Positions 11,231-21,479 of a DNA stretch of 64,000 bases are shown one piece after another. Position 1 is the stretch's first letter; every line of letters starts with the position of its first letter. The stretch lies in the NCBI GenBank assembly GCA_016647705.1, contig CM028333.1, forward strand, positions 8,382,616 to 8,446,615. Reading direction: 5' to 3'. Source of the stretch: Eucommia ulmoides (Eukaryota > Streptophyta > Magnoliopsida > Garryales > Eucommiaceae). The notes under the pieces are model-generated. The model was not told where the DNA came from. It ran no database searches and saw nothing but the letters and a program-made list of their open reading frames with translations. The position numbers and the translations under genes were made by a program.

Positions 11231-13320
11231 TTTATTAGAAGATGGAGTTGTTTAAGGATAAAATTAACATTGATGAATTATAGAAATCACATGAAGAAAT
11301 TAACAAAATGTGGAATGATATGACGAGTCATATTAGAGAGATAAGAAGAGAAATTTTAGGAGTTTTCAGATGAGGGGACCACAATATAAAGAAAATTAGT
11401 GGTGGAATTAGGAGGTCCAAAAAGTCGTTCGTGATAAGAAAATAGCTTATAAAAAAATGACAAAAATGTCGAAGCAAAGAGAGTTGGGAGAAGTATAAAC
11501 ATGCAAAAACAGAGGCATGAAAAATAATTAAAAAATAAAAGTTTTGGGCATATGATAATTTGTTTCCAAAGTTAGATACAAAAGTTGGAGAAATGGACAT
11601 ATTAAAACTTGCTAAGCGACATGAACGAAAGACTAGAAATATAGGAAGTGTCAGATGCATTAAAGACGATGATGAGAAGGTCCTGGTGAACGATGAAGAG
11701 ATTAGGGAGCGATGGAGAAGTTATTTTTATAGTTTATTTAATGAGAACAATGCTGGAGAATTTAATTTAGAATTGCCTAGTTTATCTTCAAATAAGATTT
11801 ATAAGTTTCATAGAAGAATCAGGGCATCGAAAGTTAGAATATCACTAAAGACGATGAAGATTGGAAGAGCAGTAAGGGCAAATGAGATCCTAGTAGAGGT
11901 GTGGAAAGATCTGGGCGATCTAGGGATAAAGTGGTTGACTAGATTTTTTAATGATATTTTGAGGACTAAAAGAATGTTTGATGACTGGAGGAGGAGTATC
12001 TTAATACCCATCTATAAAAATAAAGGGGATGTTCAAAGTTGCGCGAACTACCGAGGCATAAAACTTATGAGCCATACTATGAAACTTTATGAGAGAGTGA
12101 TAGAATATAGAATAAGACATGAAATGAGTATAGAATAGAACCAATTTGAATTTATACCCAGCCGATTAATCACTGAAGTTATCTATTTGCTTAGGAGATT
12201 AATGGAGAAATATAGAGAGAAGAAGAAAAATTTATATATGGTATTTGTGGACTTGGAAAAGGCATATGATCGGGTACCCAAAGAATTTTTGTGATGGGTG
12301 TTAGAAAAGAAACATTTATCCAATGTATATATTAAGGTAATTAAGGATATGTATGAATATACAGTCACTAGTATTCGAACAGGAGGAGACGATACTTGTG
12401 CATTTCCTATTAATATAGGCTTACATCAAGGATCATCTTTAAGTCCTTATCTCTTTATTCTAGTGATATATGAGCTAAAAAAAATATATTCAAGATGAAG
12501 TACCTTGGAGTATGTTATTTGCGGATAACATAGTACTAATGAATGAAAATAAAACAAGTCTTAATACTAAGTTAGAAAGATGGAGAGAAACCTTAGAGTC
12601 TAAAGGCTTGAAGGTTAGTAGAAGTAAGACGAAATACATGCATTGTAATTTTAGTAACACCCGAAGAGATGATGGTGATGTCAAAATTAGAGATGAAAAG
12701 GTTCCAAAGATGAATCATTTTAGATATTTAGATTCAATGATTCAGAGTAATGGAGAATTTGAGAAGGATATTACTCATAGAGTCAAGACAGGATAGTTGA
12801 AGTGAAGAAATGTAGTTGGGGTGATATGCGATTATAGGATACCATTGAAACTGAAAGAAAAATTATACAAAATTGCAATAAGACCGGCGCTTTTATATGG
12901 TTCAAAATGTTAGACAGTAAAAACAAAATATATCCAAAAAATTGGTGTAACAGAAATGAAGAAGTTACAGTAGATGAGTTGGAAGACGAGAATGGATAAA
13001 ATTAAGAATGAAACTGTTAGAGATAATTTAGAAATAAAACCCATCGAAGAGAAAATGAGAGAATCTTTTACTATGGTTTGGACATATGCATAGAAGATTT
13101 ATAAAAGTACCAGTGAGAAAATGTGATTTAATTCAAGTGCGGTGGGCCACTAGAGGGAGAGGTAGGTCTAAGAAGACTTGGGACGAGACTATTAGAATTG
13201 ATTTGATGACATTGAACCTGATTGAAGGATGACCCTTGATCGTTCGTTATAGCATAAACGGATTCATGTAACTGACCCTACTTAAATGGGACAAAAACTT
13301 AGTTGTCATTATTGTTGTTT
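11231..13320 (+). mobile_element. RTE-clade LINE, 5'-truncated and inactivated reverse transcriptase
   Basis: Broken coding sequence of an RTE-type non-LTR reverse transcriptase. Pieces in order: KYKHAKTEA near 11500, RNIGSVRCIKDDD and IRERWRSYF (11560-11740), SCANYRGIKLMSHTMKLYER (about 12040-12100), [12 protein letters not shown] (motif A, about 12245-12280), GLHQGSSLSPYLF (motif B, about 12418), and MLFADNIVLM (12512 on), where the second catalytic Asp of FADD is Asn. In-frame stops lie after about 12135 and at 12292. The apurinic endonuclease domain expected at the N terminus is absent. The 3' end reads CTGACCCTACTTAAATGGGA and ends at a TTGTTG-type short repeat (13300-13320), the usual tail of plant RTE elements. 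It cannot encode an active enzyme. Confidence 0.85.
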
Positions 13321-13698
13321 GTAGAATAAATTTATTAAGATGTTTCTATTTAAAAATAATATAAAAACACTTTTCCCTAAAATCTAAATCTTGAAATCAT
13401 TAATTGATTCCCAATTTCTCCTGATATTCAGAGAATCAAATTTTATTTGAATAAAATATTACTCAATTTAATATTAATCAAGCCTTATAGATATGGGTAT
13501 TTCTATTTCAGCTCCATTCCGACTATGAACTCATTATGCCTTAATATACAGGTTTTACAGTGGTTTTCACTCTCACCATTTGTCCTTGTGCCTCAATAGT
13601 TTGTCTGAACTTCGAAAACAAGTGATGAGACAATTTTCAAAAGTTCGAACAATGACTTATTTTCTCTTTTCAGTTTTTGAAATTTTTCTTTAGTTTAA
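13321..13698. other. Short spacer between RTE and Tourist-like element
   Basis: No gene or repeat recognised. TAA at 13696-13698 is the left target-site copy of the next element. Confidence 0.5.
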
Positions 13699-14732
13699 GG
13701 TTGTGTTTGGATAGGGTATTTGTAGAAGGGATTTCGTTTGGGGAAGGGATTTCAAAATACTCTTTTGACAAATCCCTTGTTTGGGTAAGAGAGGAAAGAA
13801 TTTGTCAAATCCTTTTAGGGGTGAATGAAGGGATTTGTAAATACTTTTGGGAGAGGTTGAATTTCTCAAATCCTTCCCTTCCCATTTTGCAAAAAGGACA
13901 CGGAGGTAATTTTCATAATTGTTATGAGATCCCCTCTTCAAGCCGCGATCTGTTCTTTCTTTTCTTTTTCCTTTTTTTTTTTTTTTTTCTTGTTTTTCCT
14001 TCTCATTCAACCAGCTCCCTCCATCGTCTGGTCTTCCTCCGTCGCCGTCGTCTGCTACTTCATCGTCATCATCTGGTTTCGATTGATTTCAAAAACGAAA
14101 TCGAAATCAATCGAAACCAAATCGAAAGGGTTTCGATTGATTTCGATTTCGTTTTTGAAATCGAAAACAAAATCGATTTCGATTTCAAAAACGAAATCAA
14201 TTTAGGGTTTCGATTTCTACTTAGATTTCGTTGCTTCGATTTAGGGTTTGTTCATCGATTTGGGTTTCGATTTGTTCATCGTGTTCATCGATTTGGGTTT
14301 CGATATCATTTCGATCATCATCTCGATTTCGTCTTCGCAATCGAAATATGTTCATCATGTTCATCGATTTGGGTTTGTTCATCAATGAGTTTCTGTTTTT
14401 GTTCCCAAATTCTGTTCGTCGACTAAATCAAACGACGATTGAATCGAAATCTCAATTTCGAAATTGAAATCATCTGAATTTGTTCTTCAATCGGTTGGTC
14501 TTCTTTTTTTTTCGTCTGATTTTCTCCATTTTTGTCTTCTTTTTCTTTTTCTTTTTTCTTTTTCAAAAGTGGGATAAAAGATAGATAAAAAAAACTATCC
14601 AAATACTTCAGTTCAAACAATCATCCAAACAACGGATTTGTAAAATGAAGGGATTTCAAAATTTAGGATTTTAAAATTCATTCATTTTACAAATCTCTTG
14701 AATTTATCAAATGCATTACCCCAAACGCAACC
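13699..14732 (-). mobile_element. Tourist-like (PIF/Harbinger) non-autonomous element, copy 1
   Basis: Starts GGTTGTGTTTGG and ends CCAAACGCAACC, so the termini are inverted repeats of the PIF/Harbinger type. TAA flanks both sides (13696-13698 and 14733-14735), the TWA target duplication expected of that superfamily. Length 1,034 bp. It is inverted relative to copies at 37185 and 43462: its right end (14640-14732) is the reverse complement of their left ends. The interior has a CT-rich tract, poly-T at about 13973-13989, and many short TCGATTTCGATTT-like repeats. Long open frames across it are repeat artefacts; no transposase is encoded. Confidence 0.8.
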
Positions 14733-14735
14733 TAA

Positions 14736-15025
14736 GATTCTTTCCTAATTGGCCCATTGCCGGAGATTTCTCAAATTTTCTAGGATGCATTTTCAGAGTA
14801 TTCTTTAATCTAGACCACTCTATCACATCTCGATTCTTTAAAACACAACAAAGTGCCAGGGTGGTGCGACATGCCAAAAAGGCACACTTCAAATTCAAAG
14901 ATATTGGAACTATGTATATTTTCAATATTATATATGTATTTGATAGCATAAAACGAAAGTATTATCAAACAAATTAAATATAATATTTACGTAGAGCCTT
15001 GATCAGAGCATCTAAGTCAAACATG
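14736..15025. other. Spacer between Tourist-like element and copia element
   Basis: Nothing recognised. Just under 300 bases of AT-rich sequence. Confidence 0.4.
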
Positions 15026-15030
15026 GTATA

Positions 15031-15939
15031 TGTTGAAACAAATGAATTTTAATTAAATTTTAAAATAAAAAGTGTCAAATGTACAATTTCCTCTAACCCT
15101 TTTATTCCACATTGGTTGGGAGAGGTGAAATTAATGAGGATATCTAGGGGTATGTGAGACATTTGGCGTGTGCCCCAAGGGGTACCCACATTTTGTGGAG
15201 GGGAGAGGAGTTACATCCCTACCGGTTTACCACGCGCGCGCGCCGCCACTGTCTGTTCGGTCGAGTCGAGTCGCGAGTGTGATGAGGTGGCACTTATTTA
15301 CTTTTTAGAAATAATATTTTTTTTAAAAACAGTTTAATTAAAAAAAAAAAATTAAAACGTTTGAATAATAATAAAAAAAAATAACGTTTTGAACCGTTTT
15401 AAATAAAAAAAACATTTAACATTTTAATAATTAAATTATTTAAACGTTTTTTTTTTTAATTTCTGTTTCAAAGATTTTATTTTTTTTCAAACGGTTTTTT
15501 TTTTTTTTTTTTCTCCTATAAATAAAGCTTTTTTCCTTAGTTTTAAGAACACAGAACAGTGTTCTGCTTCTATTTCTGCTCTCTTCTGTTTCTGTTCCGA
15601 ACTGTTCTGAAACAGTTTCGGTTTTCACTGTTTTGTTCTTCCGGAATTGTTCCGATCTGTTCCGGTACTGTTTCTTCAGTTCGATTTTGGTTTCCGAGCA
15701 GTTTGTTCGTTTTGCGAACAGTGTGTGGGGGTGTTTGGTTTTCGGGACTTCTACAGTGCAAAGAACGTCCTAGACAGAGAAGAATTCTGGGCTGTTTTAT
15801 CCTGGGGACGACGGGGCTGGTACATTGCTTGCACGTTCTTGGACAGAGCCGCGAAACGTCTTAAAGAGAGCGACCTAGTCCGCGACTCATCCCAAGAAAT
15901 TTTGGTAAACTCGTTCTTTATTTATTTTCTGCCACAACA
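15031..15939 (+). repeat. 5' LTR of the copia element
   Basis: 909 bp, TGTTG...CAACA. It holds a TATA box TATAAATA at 15517-15524, which puts transcription start near 15545-15555. Downstream is a stretch rich in repeated GTTCTG/CTGTTCCG words. At 15852-15865 is CGAAACGTCTTAAA, the exact reverse complement of sequence just after the LTR (see 15940-15955). Confidence 0.95.
15517..15524 (+). promoter_or_regulatory. TATA box in the copia 5' LTR
   Basis: TATAAATA in the context CTCCTATAAATAAAGC. The same context is kept in the 3' LTR at about 20633-20640. Confidence 0.6.
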
Positions 15940-15955
15940 TTTTTAAGACGTTTCG
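15940..15955 (+). promoter_or_regulatory. Primer-binding-site position; complementary to the element's own U5, not to initiator tRNA
   Basis: The first 16 bases after the 5' LTR read TTTTTAAGACGTTTCG. They do not resemble the usual plant site TGGTATCAGAGC. Bases 15942-15955 are the exact reverse complement of 15852-15865 in the LTR (14 bp). Adding 15940-15941 with 15866-15867 gives one G:U and one A:U pair, so the pairing reaches the LTR border exactly. The geometry fits self-priming as known for Tf1-type elements; that use is an inference. Confidence 0.5.
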
Positions 15956-15967
15956 ATATCTGCTAAG

Positions 15968-18900
15968 ATGTCTACTGATCACGATTTTAAACAAGTAACT
16001 GTTGATCTCAACAAACTCTTTCGTTTCGAAGGGTTTCATTTTAAAAGATGGAGACAGAAAATGTTATTTTTTCTTACTATCGAAAAAATAGCATATGTCT
16101 GTACAACCGAAAAACCTCAATTACCTCAAGTTCCTACAGACGCTCAGATCAAGAATTTAAGTCTAGGGAGGAAAATAATTTCCGTTGTAAGAATTTTATT
16201 CTTAATGGTATGTCTGATGATCTGTATGATTATTACTGCTCTAACAAAATTGCAAAGGAAGTTTGGGATGCTCTTTCGAAGAAATACGACACTGAGGAGG
16301 CTGGAAGTAAAAAATATGCTGTTAGTCGGTATCTGAAATACCAAATGACCGACGACAAATCAGTGAAAATTCAGTCTCATGAACTTCAAAAAATCGCTCA
16401 CGAAATAATTGCTGAAGGTATGTCCCTTGATGAACAATTTCAAGTTGCTGTTTTAATTGACAAATTACCCCTCTCTTGGAAAGATTTTAAGAATATTCTG
16501 AGGCATAAAACTAAAGAGTTTTCTTTAGAAAGTTTGATCACTCGTCTTCGGATTGAGGAGGAGGCCCGAAAACAAGATCAGAAAGATGAAGTGCTTGTTG
16601 TTTCTAACAACGCTCACAAAAAATCATCTTATGCTATTCTGAAACCTAAAGAAAAAAATATGAAAAATCAAAATCAGAATCGCAACCACAACAACCAGAA
16701 CAGAAATGTGCATCAAAATCATAATAGAAACAAACTCCCTTCAAGAAATAATTCTGAACAGTTTACTTGTTATAACTGTGGGAAGGCGGGCCATTTGGCT
16801 CGGAACTGTCGGCAAAGACGTCGTCCTGCTCCACAGGTGAATCTTACCAAGGACCAACTTATAACTATGATTTCTGAAATCAATATAGTTGGTGGATCTG
16901 AAAGGGTGGTGGGTAGACACTGGTGCTTCACGCCATGTCTGCTATGATCGTACCATATTCAAGTCTTATTCTGAAAGTGAAGACAAGAAAGTGTTGCTGG
17001 GTGATTCCCACTCCACTATTGTTGCCGGTTCTGGTGAAGTGCAATTAAAGTTTACCTCTGGAAAGACAGTCATCTTTAAAGATGTTTTGCATACTCCAGA
17101 GATGAGAAAGAATTTGGTTTCGGGCTATCTTCTAAACAAGGCGGGGTTCACTGAAACTATTGGGGCTGATTTGTACACCTTAACCAAAAATAATGTTTTT
17201 GTTGGAAAGGGATATGCAACTGATGGAATGTTCAAACTGAATGTTGAAATTAATAAAATTTCTTCTTCTGCTTACATGTTGTGTTCTTTTAATATTTGGC
17301 ATGCTAGACTTTGTTATGTTAACAAACGCATTATTAAAAACTTAAGTAAATTAGAACTAATTCCTAAATTGTCTTTGAATGATTTTGAAAAATGTGAATT
17401 TTGTAGTCAAGCTAAAATTACTAAAATCTCTCACAAATCAGTAATTAGAGAATCTGAATCTCTTGACTTGATACATTCTGATATTTGTGAATTTGATGGA
17501 ATCTTGACTAGGAATGGTAAACGCTATTTTATTACATTCATAGATGATTGTTCTGATTTTACTTATATTTATCTCATAAAAATAAAAGTGAAGCTTTTGA
17601 TATGTTTAAGAATTTTGTAATTGAGATTGAAAATCAATGCAATAAGAAAATTAAGAGATTACGTAGTGATAGAGGAACAGAATATGATTCCGATATTTTT
17701 ATTGATTTTTATAATTCTCGTGGGATTATTCATGAAAAAACTGCACCGTATTCTCCTGAAATGAATGGTAAGGCTGAAAGGAAAAATAGAATTTTTGCTG
17801 AATCAGTAGTTGCTATTTTACTTAACTTCGGTGCAGCTTCTCATTGGTGGGGTGAAATTTTATTAACGGTTTGCTATGTACTTAATAGAGTTCCCAAATC
17901 GAAAAGTAAAATTTCACCTTATGAAGTTTTCAAAAATAAGAAATCAAATTTGTCTCATTTTAAAACTTGGGGTTATTTGGCATATGTTCGAATTCCTGAC
18001 TTCAAAAGAAGAAAACTTACCAGTAGAGCTTATGAATGTGTTTTTATTGGTTATGCAGTAAATAGCAAAGCTTATAGATTTTATGATTTGAAAGATAGAG
18101 TTATCATTGAATCAAATGATGCTGATTTTTATGAATATAAATTTCCTTTCAAATTAAAGAATAGTGGGGGCTCGACTTCTAGTAATGAACCTATCATTAG
18201 AATTAATTAATCTGATAAGGAATTAGATATTGAACCTAGAAGGAGTAAACGACCTCGTACAGTTAAAGACTTTGGTTCGGATTTCTATGTATATACCTTA
18301 GAGGAGGATCCACTTACTCTCCAAGAGGCATTGTCCTCTATAGATGCCAATTTATGGCAAGAGGCTATAGATGATGAGTTAGACTCTCTCGAGTCAAATA
18401 GAACTTGGCATTTGGTAAATTTACCTCCTGGTTGTAAAACAATAGGATGTAAATGAATTCTTAAGAAGAAATTGAATCCCGATGGAACCATTGATAAATA
18501 TAAGGCTCGTCTTGTAGCCAAAGGGTTTAGACAAAGAGAGAATGTAGATTTCTTTGATACTTTTTCACCTGTCTCTAGAATTACATCTATTCGTATAAAT
18601 TTGAAAATGATGTTTGCATTATTATATGGATTTATGTGGATGACTTGCTAATCTTTGGTTCCAATATTCATGTTGTGAATAATGTAAAATTCATGCTATG
18701 TGCTAATTTTGATATGAAAGATCTTGGTGAAGCAAGTGTAATCCTTGGTATTAAAATAACTAGGTCTAAACATGGAATTTCTTTGGATCAATCTCATTAT
18801 ACAGAGAAGATTCTAAAGAAATACAATTATTTTGATTATAAACCAGCATGTACTCCTTATGACCCTAGTGTGAAGTTGTTCAAGAACACCGGTGATGGTG

Positions 18901-19583
18901 TTAGACAATCTGAGTATGCGAGCATCATAGATAGTCTTCGATATGCCACTGATTGCACTAGGCCCGACATAGCATATGCTGTGGGATTACTATGCAGGTT
19001 TACAAGCAGACCTAGTATTGAGCATTGACATGTTATTGATAGGATTATGAGATATCTAAAGAGAACTATGAACCTTAAATTATATTATCAGAAGTTTCCC
19101 GCTGTTCTGAAAGGATATAGCGATGCTGATTGGAACACCCTTTTAGATGACTCCAAGGCAACTAACGGTTATATATTTAGTATAGCTGGTGGAGCTGTTT
19201 CTTGGAAATCTAAGAAACAGACTATTTTGGCTCAATCTACTATGGAGTCTGAGATTATTGCACTAGCTTCGGCTAGCAAGGAAGCAGGGTGGTTAAGGAG
19301 CCTACTTTCTGATACCCCTTTATGGGAGAGACCGATTCCAGCTATCTTGATCCATTGTGATAGTACCGCGGCTATTGAAAAAATTCAGAACCGTTATTAT
19401 AACGGAAAAAAGCGACAAATACGTCGCAAACACAGCACTATTAGAGAGTATATCTCTACAGGGGGTGTGAAAGTGGATCATGTACGGTCTGATGATAACT
19501 TAGCCGATCCTTTGACGAAAGGATTAGCTCGAGAAAATGTTTACAAAACCTCGAAAGGAATGGGACTCGAGCCCATAGATTGA
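15968..19583 (+). pseudogene. Copia gag-pol, frameshifted and with an internal RT deletion
   Basis: Gag starts at 15968 (MSTDHDFKQVTVDLNKLF); its frame changes near 16150-16190 and again near 16905. The zinc knuckle CYNCGKAGHLARNC is at 16768-16809. Protease follows with WWVDTGASRHVC (from about 16907). The integrase zinc region has HARLCYVN where HxRLGHxN is usual, so the second zinc His is lost, then CEFC. The core has D (HSDICEF), D (RSDRGTEYD) and E (NGKAERKN), with a frame break near 17590. Stops occur at 18208-18210, 18454-18456 (TGG to TGA type) and 19026-19028. In reverse transcriptase, sequence from SRITSIRI jumps to the YVDDLLIFGS motif at about 18628; roughly 90-100 codons with catalytic motif A are missing. 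RNase H (YSDADW) to the end is open (19047-19583). No functional product is possible. Confidence 0.92.
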
Positions 19584-20127
19584 CAAGTCACTTGTGAGGG
19601 AAACCCAACCTATAGACTGGAGATCCCAAGAAATAGGTTCAAAGGGTAATAACAACTCATGAAGTGATATGAGAAAAATCATGCTATAAATTTGAGTTCT
19701 ATTTCATAAATGTGCTGTTTGAAGCATGATATCTTGAAGCGATAGAAGGTTGAGTTTTTATTAACTCTTAATGAGATCTATACTCTATTTGGAGTGGAGT
19801 ACCTAGCTACAAGAGTACTCTTGATAGATTCACCTATGTGAATGTGGAAGTGGGGCCGCTTCCTATGGAATTTTGGGCAAAATTCTCTAGAGCATTCACT
19901 ATACTGGGATATACATGCATGGCTGGAAAGCACGGGCTTTTGGACTACACCCTGATAGGGTTGTGTGTGTGATGTTGTTAGAGATAGAGTTCAAAATTAC
20001 GAGTTACTCTAGTATAATCTAAAGCATCTTCACTATGTAAAGGTTCAAGTCGATACACACCTTTTCTTATGCACAATCTTATATTGAATTATACTGCTCG
20101 ATGAAAAAAAATTGTTTTTAAAAATTC

Positions 20128-20138
20128 AAGTGGAGGAT
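20128..20138 (+). promoter_or_regulatory. Polypurine tract of the copia element
   Basis: AAGTGGAGGAT ends exactly where the 3' LTR begins; this is the typical place and composition of the plus-strand primer in copia elements. Confidence 0.75.
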
Positions 20139-21055
20139 TGTTGAAACAAATGAATTTTAATTAAATTTTTAGAATAGAAAGTGTCAAATGTGCAATTTCC
20201 TCTAACCATTTTATTCCACATTGGTTGGGAGAGGTGAAATTAATGAGGATATCTAGGGGTATGTAAGACACTTGGGGTGTGCCCTAAGGGGTACCCACAT
20301 TTTGTGGAGGGGAGAGGAGTTACATCCCTACCGGTTTACCACACGCGCGCCACCACCGCCGTCCGTTCGGCCGAGTCGAGTCGAGGCGCGCGTGTGATGA
20401 GGTGACACTTATTTACTTTTTAGATTTTTTTTTTTTTTAAAACAGTTTAATTAAAAAAAAAAATTAAAACGTTTGAATAATAAAAAAAAAAAATAACGTT
20501 TTGAACCGTTTTAATTTATTAACGTTTTAAATAAAAAAACGTTTAACGTTTTAATAATTAAATTATTTAAACATTTTTTTTATTTTCGGTTTCAAAGATT
20601 TATTTTTTTTTCAAACGTTTTTTTTTTTCTCCTATAAATAAAGCTTTTTTCCTCAGTTTTAAGAACAAAGAACAGTGTTCTGCTTCTGTTTCTGCTCTCT
20701 TCTGTTTCTGTTCCGAACTGTTCTGAAATAGTTTCGGTTTTGACTGTTTTGTTCTTCCGGAACTGTTCCGATCTGTTCCGGTACTATTTCTTCAGTTCAA
20801 TTTTGATTTCCGAGCAATTTGTTCGTTTTGCGAACAGTGTGTGGGGGTGTTTGATTTTTGGGACTTCTACAGTGCAAAGAACGTCCTAGACAGAGAAGAA
20901 TTCTGGGCTGTTTTATCCTGGGGACGACGGGGCTGATACACTGCTTGCACGTTCTTGGGTAGAGCCGCGAAATGTCTTAAAGAGATCGACCTAGTCCGCG
21001 ACTCATCCCAAGAAATTTTGGTAAACTCGTTCTTTATTTATTTTCTGTCACAACA
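20139..21055 (+). repeat. 3' LTR of the copia element
   Basis: 917 bp, colinear with 15031-15939. It differs by single changes, homopolymer lengths and a small extra block near 20513-20524. The self-complementary motif is CGAAATGTCTTAAA here (one C to T change), which would still pair by G:U in RNA. Confidence 0.95.
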
Positions 21056-21479
21056 GTATATAAGCCAAAATTCACTACATATTAAAATGGAAATCTATCT
21101 ACTGAAGAATTTATGTATGATAATATTTCCTTCTATCTATTGTCATTTTCCATGTCATACGAAGTTGATGATTTATATGCATGCATTTTCTTACACCGCC
21201 ACTTCTCCACCTGAAAGTGAAGATAGAATAGGAAAAATACAAAAGAGGGTCAACTAAAAAACTGAGTGAACAATTCTCATACGTTGTCATGGGTTTTGAA
21301 AATGATTTTTTTTTTGATCAAAAGTTTAGAACACAAAGTTGTTGTAGCCTTATCAAAAGATACCATGATGTAAATTTTCCCTACTTTTTGTGTGTGAATC
21401 TAGTATTCACGTTTTCGCATTTAATAAGATAAAAATTGATTAAGAAAATTAATTTGATTTAAAATTTTAAACTACCTAA

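Larger units (their letters stand above)
15026..21060 (+). mobile_element. Complete Ty1-copia retrotransposon, inactivated, with GTATA target duplication
   Basis: The element proper is 15031-21055 (6,025 bp). Two long terminal repeats begin TGTTGAAACA and end CACAACA. The 5-bp sequence GTATA lies immediately outside both (15026-15030, 21056-21060), a perfect target-site duplication. Between them are gag, protease, integrase, reverse transcriptase and RNase H in the Ty1-copia order. A purine-rich AAGTGGAGGAT precedes the 3' LTR. The two LTRs are clearly alike but differ by scattered substitutions and small indels, so the insertion is not very recent. I did not calculate an identity. Clade within copia is not assigned. 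Confidence 0.95.

Noticed and set aside
13677-14467. Long plus-strand frames rich in Phe, Arg and Ser
   Set aside because: They fall inside Tourist-like copy 1 and are made of TCGATTTCGATTT repeats; no protein family is visible.
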